From contig CAJNAR010000010.1 in assembly GCA_905220665.1 (NCBI GenBank), positions 186,001-250,000 on the forward strand: a stretch of DNA of 64,000 bases, written 5' to 3'. The notes under the pieces were generated by a model. That model was given only the letters and a program-made list of their open reading frames with translations. It did no database searches and had not been told where the DNA came from. This DNA is from Albugo candida. Lineage: Eukaryota; Oomycota; Peronosporomycetes; Albuginales; Albuginaceae. Within the stretch, counting starts at the first letter, position 1, and each line of letters begins with the position of its first letter. The translations under genes and the position numbers were made by a program. Positions 44,811-55,804 of this stretch are shown piece by piece.

Positions 44811-45783
44811 GTTTTTGTATTCTCATCCAGTATATGCTATAGAAACTCGATATTTGACAGACAAGAAAAACCATACAGTAGTAGCCATAAGCCTTTGCAA
44901 TTTCTCGCCAAATGCCAGAGATGTAATCAATAAAGCGCTTTTGATTGAATAATGGAAGGAGATGATTGTACTACGCAATTCCGAGAGTGTTGCTCCAAAA
45001 GATACTGAATCAATCACGACTAGAGCATGTCTTGATGACATAGTCTTGGCGGGCAATATCTTCAGAAGTTTGTCTTCTTGGCTTGAAGCGAGCAATCTGA
45101 TCCACTTGATTCATGACGAGGCTCCAACTTCATACTGATTATACGATACGGATATTAAATAAACTTGTCCAACATCATTTATGCGACGATCTCTACAATG
45201 AGAATAGAGGCACCGCTTGCGCATTGAAACGACCAAACTGTGTAGTATGACAATGGGCAACATGAAAGTAGTGCCCAGTGGATCAGGTACAGGCCGCAAT
45301 GAGCTTAACTGGAGCCTATTATTACTCGAAGCTTATAAGTGTCATCACGTTTTGAATTGATAACTCGTGGCTCTGCATGTCCTCCCAAAGTAAAAGCAAA
45401 TCAAAAATCGCAAGAAGAATCAAATAGTCAAGCAAGGTACTCCAGAACCCTTCTTACTAATGGGACAAATCCATCGAGTCGAGGATATTGATAGAAGCAG
45501 TAACGTCAAACGCTCGCTCTCGTCTCATCTCTTTTCCTCGCCAAACGCTTGATTTCTTCTTATTTCATTCGACAGAAAGGAAGCTTTTTCAACTACCTTC
45601 ATTCTGAAATTTTGTAACGTGCATTATAGCGCTGTCAGCACTTCGTGTCACAATACTGGTTGAAGGGCTTCTAATCGAGTTATTGGCGCGCTTCAAAATG
45701 TCTTTACATTCACTCTCACTTCAACTTCAACTTCAACATTCTGTTCATCGAAACCAAATCAAATCACTCTTTTCTCAAAACAA
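44811..45783. other. Intergenic stretch upstream of the 45784 gene
   Basis: About 970 bp with no recognised gene. Short frames on the minus strand (44823-45095, 45111-45299) have no motif. Near 45716-45735 there are three TTCAAC/ACTTCA repeats. Confidence 0.45.
45598..45618 (+). promoter_or_regulatory. Possible oomycete-type initiator element
   Basis: TTCATTCTGAAATTTTG resembles the oomycete core promoter described around transcription starts (an initiator of TCATTYY type followed by CAWTTT and a flanking region), with one mismatch (A for C before AATTTT). It lies ~170 bp before the ATG at 45784, far for this class, so a longer leader would be needed. Confidence 0.3.
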
Positions 45784-47016
45784 ATGAGCGCGAAAAGAGA
45801 AACACTGTCATTATCAAAACTACTGGAGAATTCAAGCGTTCGTGGTGATGTTAATCGAAAGAAAAGAAATCCTGCGCCTTCCACTTCAACATTTCGTCCG
45901 CCTTTACGTCGACATCCTCCGTCCTCATCCGCTGAATCGGCATGGAATACAAGTCAGCAGCAAAATTGGTGTGAGCCAGCACACAGTCAAGGCAGCATTG
46001 GTCTGATGAGATCTCCCTCGAATTCGCGACATTTATTCAACTCGGCCCAGAGTAATACCGCGAGTCAAAGTATGCACCATTTTGGTTGCTCGCAAGGCGA
46101 CCTGAGTCAGGATTGTAGGTTATCTGATCTGAAAACAGAGTTCTCTCTGTTATGATAAAATGTATTCTTCAAGTCACAGGAGAGACCTACTGGGTCGGAG
46201 GATGCACATCTCAATCACAATCGACTGTAATGATGTCACAGCCAATTTTACCGAGCCAAGATGAGATGAGATCAGTAAATAAATGTATACCGTGTCTAGC
46301 TACTTCTGACAAGAGTGACCATAGCACTTCCAACCGCCTTTGAAGAGCGTGCAAAATCATACATCGCATACAGAAATGATGCTCAGCTCTGGAAGAGGTG
46401 TACCGGAAAGCTCTTCGGGAGAGAATTGTGGGGTTGAGAATCTGGTCGAACGGGCCATGTTACCAGTCAAGAAAGAATTGGAGACGATGAAACATCGACT
46501 TGGCTCTAAAGGTGGAGTACCTTCAAGAAATGTAGACGATACAAATGCTATGAAGCTATCAATTAAAAAAATTGACAAATCCCTTAAGAAGTTACAAGAT
46601 CAGGTATATGTTCATGGATTTTCCTATCCGCATATCATGCAATAATACGAGAGGATCAGGTCAGAAAATCGCAGAATCTTTTCCAAAAGGATCGGAAGGA
46701 ATTATTTGGAAAAGTCGATGCGATACGAAATGAAGTCACTGCCATAAGGATGCAATGGAAAGCCGTCAATGACAAATTCAGTGCTTTCGACTTTGACAAT
46801 CAAAAGTTTTGGTTCGCATCGTTGGAAAGGATGACGAAGGAGAACTTGGACAATTTGATGGACGATGAGCACATGACTCGGATCACAACTGCAATGAAAG
46901 ACTGCATATCTGATGATAGCGAAAACTTTCTTGAAGATCTATACGACACCGATCCTTACCATTTGTGTTCCGCGTTAAAGAAAATCAAACGAGCTCGAAA
47001 AAAAGCTGTCAAGTAG
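45784..47016 (+). CDS. Unknown Ser-rich / coiled-coil protein
   Basis: Four exons, 45784-46114, 46174-46274, 46325-46603 and 46660-47016, joined over introns of 50-59 nt; each join keeps frame. The product is 355 residues. Residues 1-200 are Ser/Gln/Pro-rich and probably disordered, with a basic patch VNRKKRNPAPSTSTFRPPLR. A helical region follows, VERAMLPVKKELETMKHRLG then LSIKKIDKSLKKLQDQVRKS, likely a coiled coil. The C-terminal domain is acidic (FLEDLYDTDPYHLC) and ends in a basic tail KKIKRARKKAVK that could be a nuclear signal. I do not recognise a family. The shape (disordered N-terminus, coil, small C-domain) resembles meiotic or spindle accessory proteins, but that is only an impression. 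Confidence 0.7.
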
Positions 47017-47912
47017 TTGATTGGTACACTGATGATTATGGTCAGAACGGGTCCGCCACTAGCTCTTCCTAACTAGCATTGCCAATATGAACTATTGGGA
47101 TTTCTGTACGAACCGATGATGTATTTCTTCCCCATCTCAGTCGCGAACCAGCAAGTAATCTCGTCCATGATTGCCTCGATTCTAATACTACTATCCTGTC
47201 AACATCTCTGCTTAAACAACGAAGATTGATGATACATTGTAATCTAGGCACAACCAGGTGTGAAGCATTTGCAACAACCTCCTTACATTCCAAAGTGTCG
47301 AAATTCCAAACTTTCATTCATGGTTGAATGTCGGGTCCCATTGTACTATTATGTTCCTCTTTTACTACCAATCAACTGCAGCGGGCTGCGGCTCTTTCAA
47401 CCACGTGGAAAAACGTATCAGCGGATACCAGTGACGAGTTTTCTTGATTGTGTCTCATTGCATTTTCTGGTACTACTCATAATATTTGTTGCATCGAAAA
47501 AATTGGTCGAAATTTGATCGTTGTACAGAATGTTCTCAATTCGTTTTGTCCATAGAAAACTCGCCGAGTCCATGGGATCATACACCTGGACGTGTATCAC
47601 ACACATGACCGTGACATACAGCTTTCAGCGGAAGGAAAGGAGAGGCCCCACTAGTGAAGTCAACAACTTTATTGTTGAAGCCTCTCACCAGCAATACCGT
47701 GCCATTCAATACACCCGACGAAAACCACTGAGAGTATTTGCGCTACTGTGTCGTTTCTGTGTAAGGCGATCAGTAAGAACACGCGCAGAAACCCTGTCTG
47801 AATTTATTAACTCTTCAACGCGCTACTTTGCGGAATGGACAGATTTCAGTATACACCCCATTCGATCCAAAAAGTATAGTATACAACAAGTATTCCGAAA
47901 AGAAGGGCTAAG
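47017..47912. other. Intergenic stretch upstream of the amino-acid transporter
   Basis: About 900 bp. A plus-strand frame of 133 codons at 47521-47922 and a minus-strand frame at 47069-47317 have no recognisable motif or signal. I see no gene here. Confidence 0.45.
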
Positions 47913-49505
47913 ATGCCCCTAGATAACGTCGAAGATGCTTTAGACGACATGGATTCAGATCGCCCGATATCATTCGTCCGTCAAGCTTCACTGGAGATAA
48001 TGACGAGTATACGCCACCAACTCAGTTGTGAGCCTGTTTCAATGGGCGAATATATCCAAAGTCCTCAGGAACAGTTTTCTTCTGACCAAAGTCCTTTCGA
48101 CAAAAATGACATGCAAAAAAATCACAGAAACGCAAATTCCATGAGAAATTTCACCGAACGTGATTGGTTACTCGACAAAAATGGACAAAGTGTATCTCAA
48201 CCAGAGCCCGATAGCCTGCAGTCCGAGAAAATAAGCTCTAAAGCGAGTTTTCAGCAACGTGCAGGGACCAGTACTGTAATTGGATCAGTCTTCACATTAA
48301 CGAATACAATCCTCGGATCTGGAACCTTGACAGTGCCGTTCTCGATCGCATCCAGTGGCTGGTTACTGGGTAATATCGTCATGATTATCATCGCCTGTAT
48401 CACACGCTACTCGGTCCATTTGTTGTTATTATCCAGCGATCTTGCGGGTCGAAAGACGGCACGAACGTATGAATCACTCGGACACTATACAATGGGAAGA
48501 TTTGGTACGTTTCTAGCGGAATTTACATTCATTTTTGGTGGATTTGGCACTCTCGTCAGCTATATGATCTTCACAAGTGATTTGATCGCGAATGTGTTTG
48601 GCATCGCATCCGATCGGAAATGGCTGGTGAGTGTAACGTGCTTTCTGGTGGTTATCTTCCCGTTATCTATGTACAGAAAAATCGCAAAGCTTCGAGTTTC
48701 ATCTTTAGCGGCTGTTATTTCGATCAGTTATGTCGTTCTATTTGTCTTTTGTGCATTCGTTTACAAACAATACAAGACCAACGGGACCAAAGAAGTGGAT
48801 ATCAGAGCAGTGATAATAGAGCCAGGATCCGTATACACCGTGACGCTTCTGATTGCCGCATTTGCATGCCACAATACCGCTCTTCCAGTGTACGAGGAAC
48901 TGCGATCTCGGACTTTGAAACGTATGGATCGAGCGGTCTGTTATGCAACTTTGATCGCGTTTGTTTTGTACGAAATCATTGGGCTCTTTGGGTACCTCTT
49001 ATTTGGCAGAGACACATTGGATAACATTTTACTCAATTTCTCAGCCGGTCACATCGATTACCATTGTCCGCAAATGCGAATTCCCATAGTAATTGGTCAA
49101 ACGTGTATGGCTGTGGCTTTATTACTATCAGTTCCGGTCGCAATGTGGCCCTTTCGTTCGTGTCTTCTCAGCGTGTACTTGCGATGGCGAAATAATGGAC
49201 AGCAGACGCCGAGTCATAAAGCCACACGAACAGAATACGTTGTGGTCACAGTGTGCTCTCAAAGTTTGATTGTCTTTTGCTCGATTGTGGTTCCATCGGT
49301 GAAGGTCGCATTGAGTATTGTGGGATCAGTATCTGGATCCCTATTGATTTTCATCATGCCGTCATTGTTCTTCTTGCTGCAGACATGCAATACGCTCAAA
49401 GAGGTCCAAAAACACTGGGGACCAGTAATGATGCTACTTACCGGAATTATGGTTGGTGCGTTGGGATTATCATTAACAGTGTATAAAATTGTACAGGACC
49501 ACTAG
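47913..49505 (+). CDS. Amino-acid transporter, AAAP/SLC38-type
   Basis: Single exon, 530 residues. A cytosolic N-terminal tail of about 120 residues (Ser/Asp/Gln-rich) is followed by about eleven membrane helices. The first carries the family signature TVIGSVFTLTNTILGSGTL then TVPFSIASSGW, where the unwound TM1 binds substrate in sodium- or proton-coupled transporters of this fold. Later helices include FVLYEIIGLFGYLLFG with the usual GYL.FG turn, and LIAAFACHNTALPVYEEL, matching the AFACH….P.Y.EL block of the SLC38 group. This makes vacuolar or plasma-membrane neutral amino-acid transport likely; substrate and direction cannot be read from sequence. ATG at 47913 is the first in frame. It is convergent with LarC (stops 75 bp apart). 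Confidence 0.88.
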   Translation: MPLDNVEDALDDMDSDRPISFVRQASLEIMTSIRHQLSCEPVSMGEYIQSPQEQFSSDQSPFDKNDMQKNHRNANSMRNFTERDWLLDKNGQSVSQPEPDSLQSEKISSKASFQQRAGTSTVIGSVFTLTNTILGSGTLTVPFSIASSGWLLGNIVMIIIACITRYSVHLLLLSSDLAGRKTARTYESLGHYTMGRFGTFLAEFTFIFGGFGTLVSYMIFTSDLIANVFGIASDRKWLVSVTCFLVVIFPLSMYRKIAKLRVSSLAAVISISYVVLFVFCAFVYKQYKTNGTKEVDIRAVIIEPGSVYTVTLLIAAFACHNTALPVYEELRSRTLKRMDRAVCYATLIAFVLYEIIGLFGYLLFGRDTLDNILLNFSAGHIDYHCPQMRIPIVIGQTCMAVALLLSVPVAMWPFRSCLLSVYLRWRNNGQQTPSHKATRTEYVVVTVCSQSLIVFCSIVVPSVKVALSIVGSVSGSLLIFIMPSLFFLLQTCNTLKEVQKHWGPVMMLLTGIMVGALGLSLTVYKIVQDH

Positions 49506-49580
49506 GCTAGACAGCAATTACCGAAAAGAATACAGCGTACATTGCCGTCCACATTCACGCAACAATCAACAAGCAGCTAT

Positions 49581-51455
49581 CTACGCACTCGCATCATTCG
49601 CTGTTAATGTCTGTTGAGCAGCCAATTGAACGCGCTGAATGACTTGAAGAAGCGGAACGTCTGTTTCTTTTGCAATTTGCTTGCAGTCTTCATATTCCGG
49701 GTAAATGTTTACAATCTTTCCGTTCCAGTAGCCCGTTTTAACGCGAGCAGAACGCTGAAGTGCATTTACACAGATTTCTGCGCGTCCGGCGATTACACGA
49801 TCGAGTACATTCCTATACTCCTCACAATCAGTTTCTAGTACCTCGCATTAAAGTGTACCTGCGGATGCCCAATGTCGTTGTCTCTTGGAAGAGGATATTT
49901 TGCATCAAATTCTCCATATTGGCGTGACACATTACGCTGCATTAGGACTCTATGAGGTATCCACACTATTTGCACGCAATATCCGCTCACCTCAATAGAA
50001 TCCCCGGACGATTTTTCTTCATCTAACGAGATTGTGTCACTTTTCGTGCTTCGAAGTATCTGAAGTTGCTCACCTGAATATGCTGAGTCCACACATCCAG
50101 GGCTCCTTTCGACAGCAAGCGCTCCTGAACGTATCCCAATACTTGAGGATTCATATCGTCTAAATTGGCTTGAAGGACGCTAACAGTATCGCTGTTCTCA
50201 TCGTTCTTTTCCATCGACAAAGTGGAACGATGGGAATGAGAGGGATGAAAGATGCTTGAAAATGAATCCAGGCGTCTACCGATGACCACACGAACGATAT
50301 TTGGATGTAATGTAAAGTCTTTTGTGCCGGCACCGCAGCCCACGAGTTCGGGCACAAATGGTGGTGGCTGGCCATATGAAATGGCCAATGATTTCACAAG
50401 ACTGATGCCTGTTGGTGTCACTAATTCCCCGTGTGCGCTGAAATGAATGTGAGTTTGAGGAGGAGTGAGAAAAGGAGGACTTACCCTTTGGGAGCCGGAC
50501 ACACTGGAATCCCTTTAAGAAGCTGTAAGGTTGCGGGAGAAGGAATGGGCATCAAACCATGCAGACAATGGACATGACCTGAGGAGTAAGGTAGATACGA
50601 AGCGTACACCTCGCGAATATCCATAAGCTCAAGTGCCAAGATCGTTCCGACGGTGTCGATGATGCTGTCGATTGCCCCAACTTCGTGAAAGTGAATCTAA
50701 TCCAACTGTCAGAAGAATTTATGTGGAGTGCAGTGATGACAACCTGATCGGTTGTTGTCCCATGAACGCAAGCTTCTGCTTCCGCCAACAACTCGAACGT
50801 TTGAAGACTTTGGGCTTTTACCCAGTCAGAAAGATTACTTTTTTCCAAAATGGATTTGATATCGGACAAATTCCGTTCAGGACCATGATGATGGCTATGA
50901 CTGTGTCTATTATCGTGATCAGTTGTAGAAGCAAGCTCACGAAGATGCGGCGCGTACGGTGGTGTTGGGTCTTCGATGTGTGTGATTCCATGGTGTTCAT
51001 GTGGATGAGACTGCTCGACACCTTTATATGTCACTGGCGAAGTTGGTTCTTTGGCGATAGTACTTTGTATTCTGGTCTTTGCAGCTTCCACTCTATGCAC
51101 GTTATATCATCAGAACACACAACATCAATTACCTCGCGAGAAAATACCTGTTTTCTGGTTTTCCTGGACCGACTACGGCTGGAAGAAGCGGATGTTTGGA
51201 CACGACGCTTACCTTTGTTGAGTAGATCTTCCCTGATCCTCGCCAAACTTTTGCCACGTGAACTTCCCACTCGCCTTCAAGTTCCAAGAGACTTTGCAGT
51301 CCATCTCGAAGCTTTTCGATTGGCGCTCCCTGGAAAGTAGAGAAGGTAAAACAGAAACTGCTTGAATCCTTTTGATTGAATCCTACAGCGTCAATCAACG
51401 CGCCCAGCAGCATATCGCCGGCAACCCCAGCAGAACAATCCAGATAAGCGAGCAT
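49581..51455 (-). CDS. larC: LarC-type nickel-pincer cofactor synthase (DUF111)
   Basis: LarC inserts nickel, using CTP, into the pincer nucleotide that serves lactate racemase and related enzymes. The gene has at least six introns. Clear blocks, in order: [30 protein letters not shown] (intron ~51330-51390), a His-rich loop with [27 protein letters not shown] after a join near 50700, [73 protein letters not shown] (join near 50035-50075), and [18 protein letters not shown] then [16 protein letters not shown] at the end. All are LarC landmarks. The join between about 49835 and 50000 is unresolved: the obvious splice sites leave a 17-nt gap or skip conserved residues. The stop is TAG at 49581-49583. 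No presequence is evident, so cytosolic. Confidence 0.85.
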
Positions 51456-51718
51456 GAACCTTGTCGTACGTTAATCCGCCAATCAAGTAAGCGAATTACC
51501 CATATTTGATTATTTTGGCCAATCACTTGCTTCAATTATTAGGATGCGCTGCGTCTCAACACATGTCTTTGCTTGAAGCGCTCCTCTCAATCGCTTTGAT
51601 CAATAATCTGCAACTATGACGATTCCAGCACTTTCCGTGATCTACATAGCCTATTTTGGAGTTGTTTGGAACATAAAAAAAGCTCATTATCGCAACATTA
51701 AAATTCTTTCTCGTAAAC

Positions 51719-54299
51719 TCATAAGTCTCGCCGTATTGGGGGAGACAGCTCAACCACGGGATATTCGCTGATGTTATTGGAAACAGCATTATCTGATGGT
51801 TTTTCTCCGCTTTTAGATCCTACTTTAAACACCTGAAATGCCGATTTCTTCACCGGGCCATTCATGAAGGCTAAGAGCTCATCACTCATATAATATGCCC
51901 GGGTGTCTTTGTTCATCTCGCAGTCTTTGCAAAAGCACATCAATATGGTATCGACCCCCGTTCCATAAACGTCCAGGAAAAATGAACCTACTGCAAAGCT
52001 CAAAAGCCCGGTCAACTACCGGATGTTCAGTTAATGCATGTTCAAATTCTCATTGTGCTTGGCTAAACATACCAGCATGGGGAAGATCGGACTTGATACT
52101 TCGTTTAGGTCACCGAGGAAAAATGTCGGCATGTGAGATGGAGGATTTCGGATCAGCAAAAACATGCAAAAAGTCGATACCGATGCAATGAAAAGCTTTC
52201 CAAGGAACAGAAGAAATTTGGAAATGATACCTACGGTTGCTATCCGCGCAGCATTTGCGAATAAAAGTGAGAAGGATTCTCTCAACGCAGAGGTCAAGTT
52301 GCTCCCTTTCATGGCCACCACGATATACGCATTCCTACATAGTTTTGTTCAGCTTCGACGTGAAGTCACAAAGACAGACAACATACCTATTGAGAAACTT
52401 GAGGCATTTCTCGAAGCACCAGAGAAAGCATTGGACACATCGAATGACCACACGGATGATCGCATTGGTTTCTTGTAGACTCTTGGTCTTTCGATCAAGA
52501 TACTCCAAAGCTATTCGCACCATTTGAACGATCGCTATAATCAAACTACCGAAAGCCATTGTGCCGAAATGATAACGGAACGTTCGCCACATGGACCGGC
52601 CAACTGACAGTGAACGTACTCCAGACTTGTTAAGAGTCCAATAATACTCACAGAATGCCCCGGCAATTGTTGTGGTCGCAAAGGCAGATATGAGCTCATT
52701 GGTCCACAACAACCCAAAAAGATGGTAAACGACTAAATAGTTCAGAATCTGATCGTCTTTGATCTCATTAATCACTCCCAATGTCGCATTGGTCGCATTA
52801 TTATCCGCGTGTAAAATCTCGGTGGCGGTAGTGGCAACGTCCGAGACAGTGATGCTGGCTGAAGTCGCAATGTAGGCGGCAGCCACAACCCAATAGGCAA
52901 ATAGACCGATTGTAAAGACTGTCGGAATAATTGGATACAACACGATAACTGGAAAGCGTCTAACAGCCTTAGAAGCCTCACGGATAATTCCAATCGCTAT
53001 ACGAATACGGCCACACATAAATATCAACAGACATAGCATCATGACGTCTATGGCAATCATAACGTAACACGAGATGGCCCAATACCCGATCGTGTCCCTG
53101 GAAGCCTGGTAACCCGTTCTATCCATATATCCGGATGCAGTAGTCCAAGCATCATGAACCGCATCGGAAGACATGCCGTACTTTTCAATCGCGGCATTCA
53201 GTTGCTGCGAGCCAAGCAAATCGCCTTGGTATGCGGTGAGAAATGTGAGCGCGAGAAGCATTAGAATGACCAATACGACGACCAGCCATACGAATAAAGA
53301 AGCAAAGAAACGGAGCAAGATAAGCCACAAAAATCCCAAAAGAAAGGCTAATAGCCCACCACAAAGCAAAATCGGTATAGCGGCTTTTTGTATGTCACCG
53401 ATCCAATGTGCCACTCGATTCCATTTTTCGAGTAAGAGTTCCAGAATCGTGTCCTCTTCCATTGCATCGTCTCGGATTTCTTCACGCTTCGTTTCAATAC
53501 TCGTACAATTCGGACGTAATGAGCGAGCAAAGTCTTTACAGTTGGACGGTGGACATTGTCGAAATGGATTGGATGTAATGTTTCGACCGCATGTCATTGT
53601 GGTGTTTGAATGATTCTCTTGGTATTCAATCTCTTGAGGAGAGCAGTCGTCTGTGCACCGAATGTACTGGTTGATAGTTACTTTGTTTAGTGGCACACAG
53701 CGGAACAACGCGTTCGTCGTATTGAAAGAAACTTTCCACGGGCTTCCCCCACGTACGTCTTCACCCGATGCACTCGATAGATTGTTGATTGGATCCGGGT
53801 GCAGCGTGTAGTTGGTGTACGCGTGGACGTACTGGGTGGAGCCATTTCGCACTGGACAACTACGAACACAAACGCCATACAACTTTCGGAGGTTGAGCGA
53901 TGTGGAAGACTGCATCGCCAGGTCTTTTGTGAGCCGAGGGTACATCAGATATTTGTAATCGGTAAGGTCATATGGAGGAATATGTGTCGAGTTCTCTGGA
54001 TGATACGTACCGCACGTGCGTCCGAGCCAATCGCTTCCGTACATCAATCGCTTGGGATCGCCTTTTGTATACCCAATCGCGGCGATAATTATCATTCCGA
54101 TCCAAAAAAGAAAAAAGAATACGAGGAAGAATACATCGGTACATTTTCGTTTATGAACACGAAAAGGATTATTCTCATTTCCATTTTCAATGTCTCTATC
54201 CGAAGTTGGTTTAGAGCATGGGACACAAGTGGTCATAGTTGGAAGCGAGTGAACAGACGAACGGAAATTCTGAGAGGACCTTTGAAAATATAAAGACAC
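51719..54299 (-). CDS. Choline transporter-like protein (CTL/SLC44)
   Basis: Multi-pass plasma-membrane or organelle protein of the SLC44 family, which moves choline and related amines. Three exons, 54299-52387, 52334-52073 and 52015-51719, with introns of 52 and 57 nt; 823 residues. The N-terminus has CTDVFFLVFFFLFWIGMI then GDPKRLMYGSDWLGRTCG, as in CTLs. A large extracellular loop with many Cys and N-glycosylation sites follows (about 90-290), then about nine more helices. The exon 1-2 join restores KFLNR|NAYIVVAMKGSN, matching the KF…NRNAYI signature. The exon 2-3 join restores PML|LTGLLSFAVGSFFLDVYG, then VDTILMCFCKDCEMN and YYMSDELL, the conserved C-terminal block. An internal Met (MTTCVPC, residue 22) is another possible start. 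Confidence 0.93.
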
Positions 54300-54635
54300 A
54301 TTGAGAGGACACTTTTGCGTGGGGCAATTGTATCAATAGAAATGGATTAAGATCACAAAGAGATTCAAATGAATTGGATAGTGGGCAGTCGAAGAGTGAG
54401 CTCATCAGGTCGGAGATCGAAGAAGGATCGCCATGTATCTGTGGCCCTTTATCAGTGACCTTTCAAGATCGCTTAATAGTATTCAAGAGGTGCGATATCC
54501 AGGCTTGCAGTCGGTTGGGTTGAGAACAGAGCAACGTTAATTACAGGATATTAGTATTTGCAGTATATGGAATGACGCGAATTAAGGAAAAAATGGCTAG
54601 ATGTATTCATTGTCATGTGATATTGTATGGGAATC
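54300..54635. other. Intergenic region between two minus-strand membrane genes
   Basis: 336 bp downstream of the VIT gene and upstream of the CTL gene; it should hold the CTL promoter. No motif identified. Confidence 0.4.
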
Positions 54636-55643
54636 TCATCCAACGTCAGAAATACCAGTAAGCTGTAGCAAGTATCCGATCAGCCAGCCACAGCCTGCAG
54701 CTACACTACCATTAAACGCCATGGAAGCGCCAGATTTCCACCAATTTTGTCCCACAAAATTACCTTTCACAGCACCCAAAACGAATAACGTGACAACTGT
54801 CAGCACACAGGAGCCATATAAAGCGACTTGAGAGCCCATACGAAGACCAGGAATCAAATTCACCAAATACGAAAGCAAAGGAATGATTCCGAATCCCATA
54901 AATGACAGAAAGGTGATCACACCACCCGTCAAAGTCGAATCCTCATCATCGAGCGGCATCAAATTCAGCTCTTCGACCATCATTATATCGATAAACGCTT
55001 GCTTATACTTTGCAAGTGTTTTCACCACAAGTCTGGCGTCTTCTGTGGAGATCCCTTTTTTCTCGTAAAGTGCAATCATTTCCTCCATCTCCCCTTCCGG
55101 GTAGTTCTCAAATTCCCATTCTTCACGCTGACGCTCATGTCGCACTAATTGTGCTTCAGCCTGTGAGCTGAGCATGTCCCCAAGACCCATCGACAGCCCA
55201 TCAGCGACCAAATGGGCCAGTCCAATGATCAGAATGACGATTTCCGGAAGACCAGAGCCTGCGACCGAAGTCACTGTTGCAAAAGTTGTGATGATACCAT
55301 CGAGACCACCGTATACCGCACTCTTGATGAACCCACCGCCTTGTAAATGATTCTCTAAGGCATGTGGACTTTTTTCATCCAATGAGACCATTGCAGTGGA
55401 AATCTCGCCTCGATTTTTCAATTGATGTAATTGACGAGAAGCCATTGCGTCCTGGTTTATATGTGCATCACGTACCTGACGCTGATAGTCGCCAGTGATA
55501 TGAGAGTGTTTACCGCTTCCATAGTCGGGAAATGAAGAAGCAGACGCGGATATACTGGTGGAAGACGCGCTCGTACCGGATGTCTCCATTGGACTCGCGA
55601 ATGTGTCTGTCGGAGAAGACTGTTTTCCTTTTTTCCTATCCAT
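54636..55643 (-). CDS. VIT1/CCC1-family iron/manganese transporter
   Basis: Exports Fe2+ or Mn2+ from the cytosol into vacuoles in this family. Single exon, 335 residues. After a ~110-residue Ser-rich tail comes SAVYGGLDGIITTFATVTSV, the first helix with the Asp that binds metal, then GLAHLVADGLSMGLGDMLSS. The cytosolic metal-binding loop is present with its glutamates (EEWEFENYPEGEMEEMIALY and KKGIS.EDA). Helices 3-5 follow (FLSFMGFGIIPLLSYLV, then LTVVTLFVLGAVKG, then FNGSVAAGCGWLIGYLL). The RHERQREEWE segment is the CCC1/VIT-type link. It lies 161 bp from, and divergent to, the sideroflexin gene. Vacuolar or tonoplast localisation is by family only. Confidence 0.93.
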   Translation of the reverse strand: MDRKKGKQSSPTDTFASPMETSGTSASSTSISASASSFPDYGSGKHSHITGDYQRQVRDAHINQDAMASRQLHQLKNRGEISTAMVSLDEKSPHALENHLQGGGFIKSAVYGGLDGIITTFATVTSVAGSGLPEIVILIIGLAHLVADGLSMGLGDMLSSQAEAQLVRHERQREEWEFENYPEGEMEEMIALYEKKGISTEDARLVVKTLAKYKQAFIDIMMVEELNLMPLDDEDSTLTGGVITFLSFMGFGIIPLLSYLVNLIPGLRMGSQVALYGSCVLTVVTLFVLGAVKGNFVGQNWWKSGASMAFNGSVAAGCGWLIGYLLQLTGISDVG

Positions 55644-55804
55644 TTTTAAATTAAGCGCTCCGGAAGGCTTCCAACATCCAAAGGATTCTAAAGGATCCGT
55701 TGGTGCGTCCTTTATGCAAAGTACGGTGCTTTGTTTAGCACTTTAATGAAGTGGTACACACTATATCAACCTGGTTCAATCACTGGACAGCAAGCGGCGT
55801 GTCG

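Noticed and set aside
47069..47317. Minus-strand frame starting MKVWNFDTLEC, WD40-like
   Set aside because: Only one partial repeat-like string; the rest shows no WD pattern.
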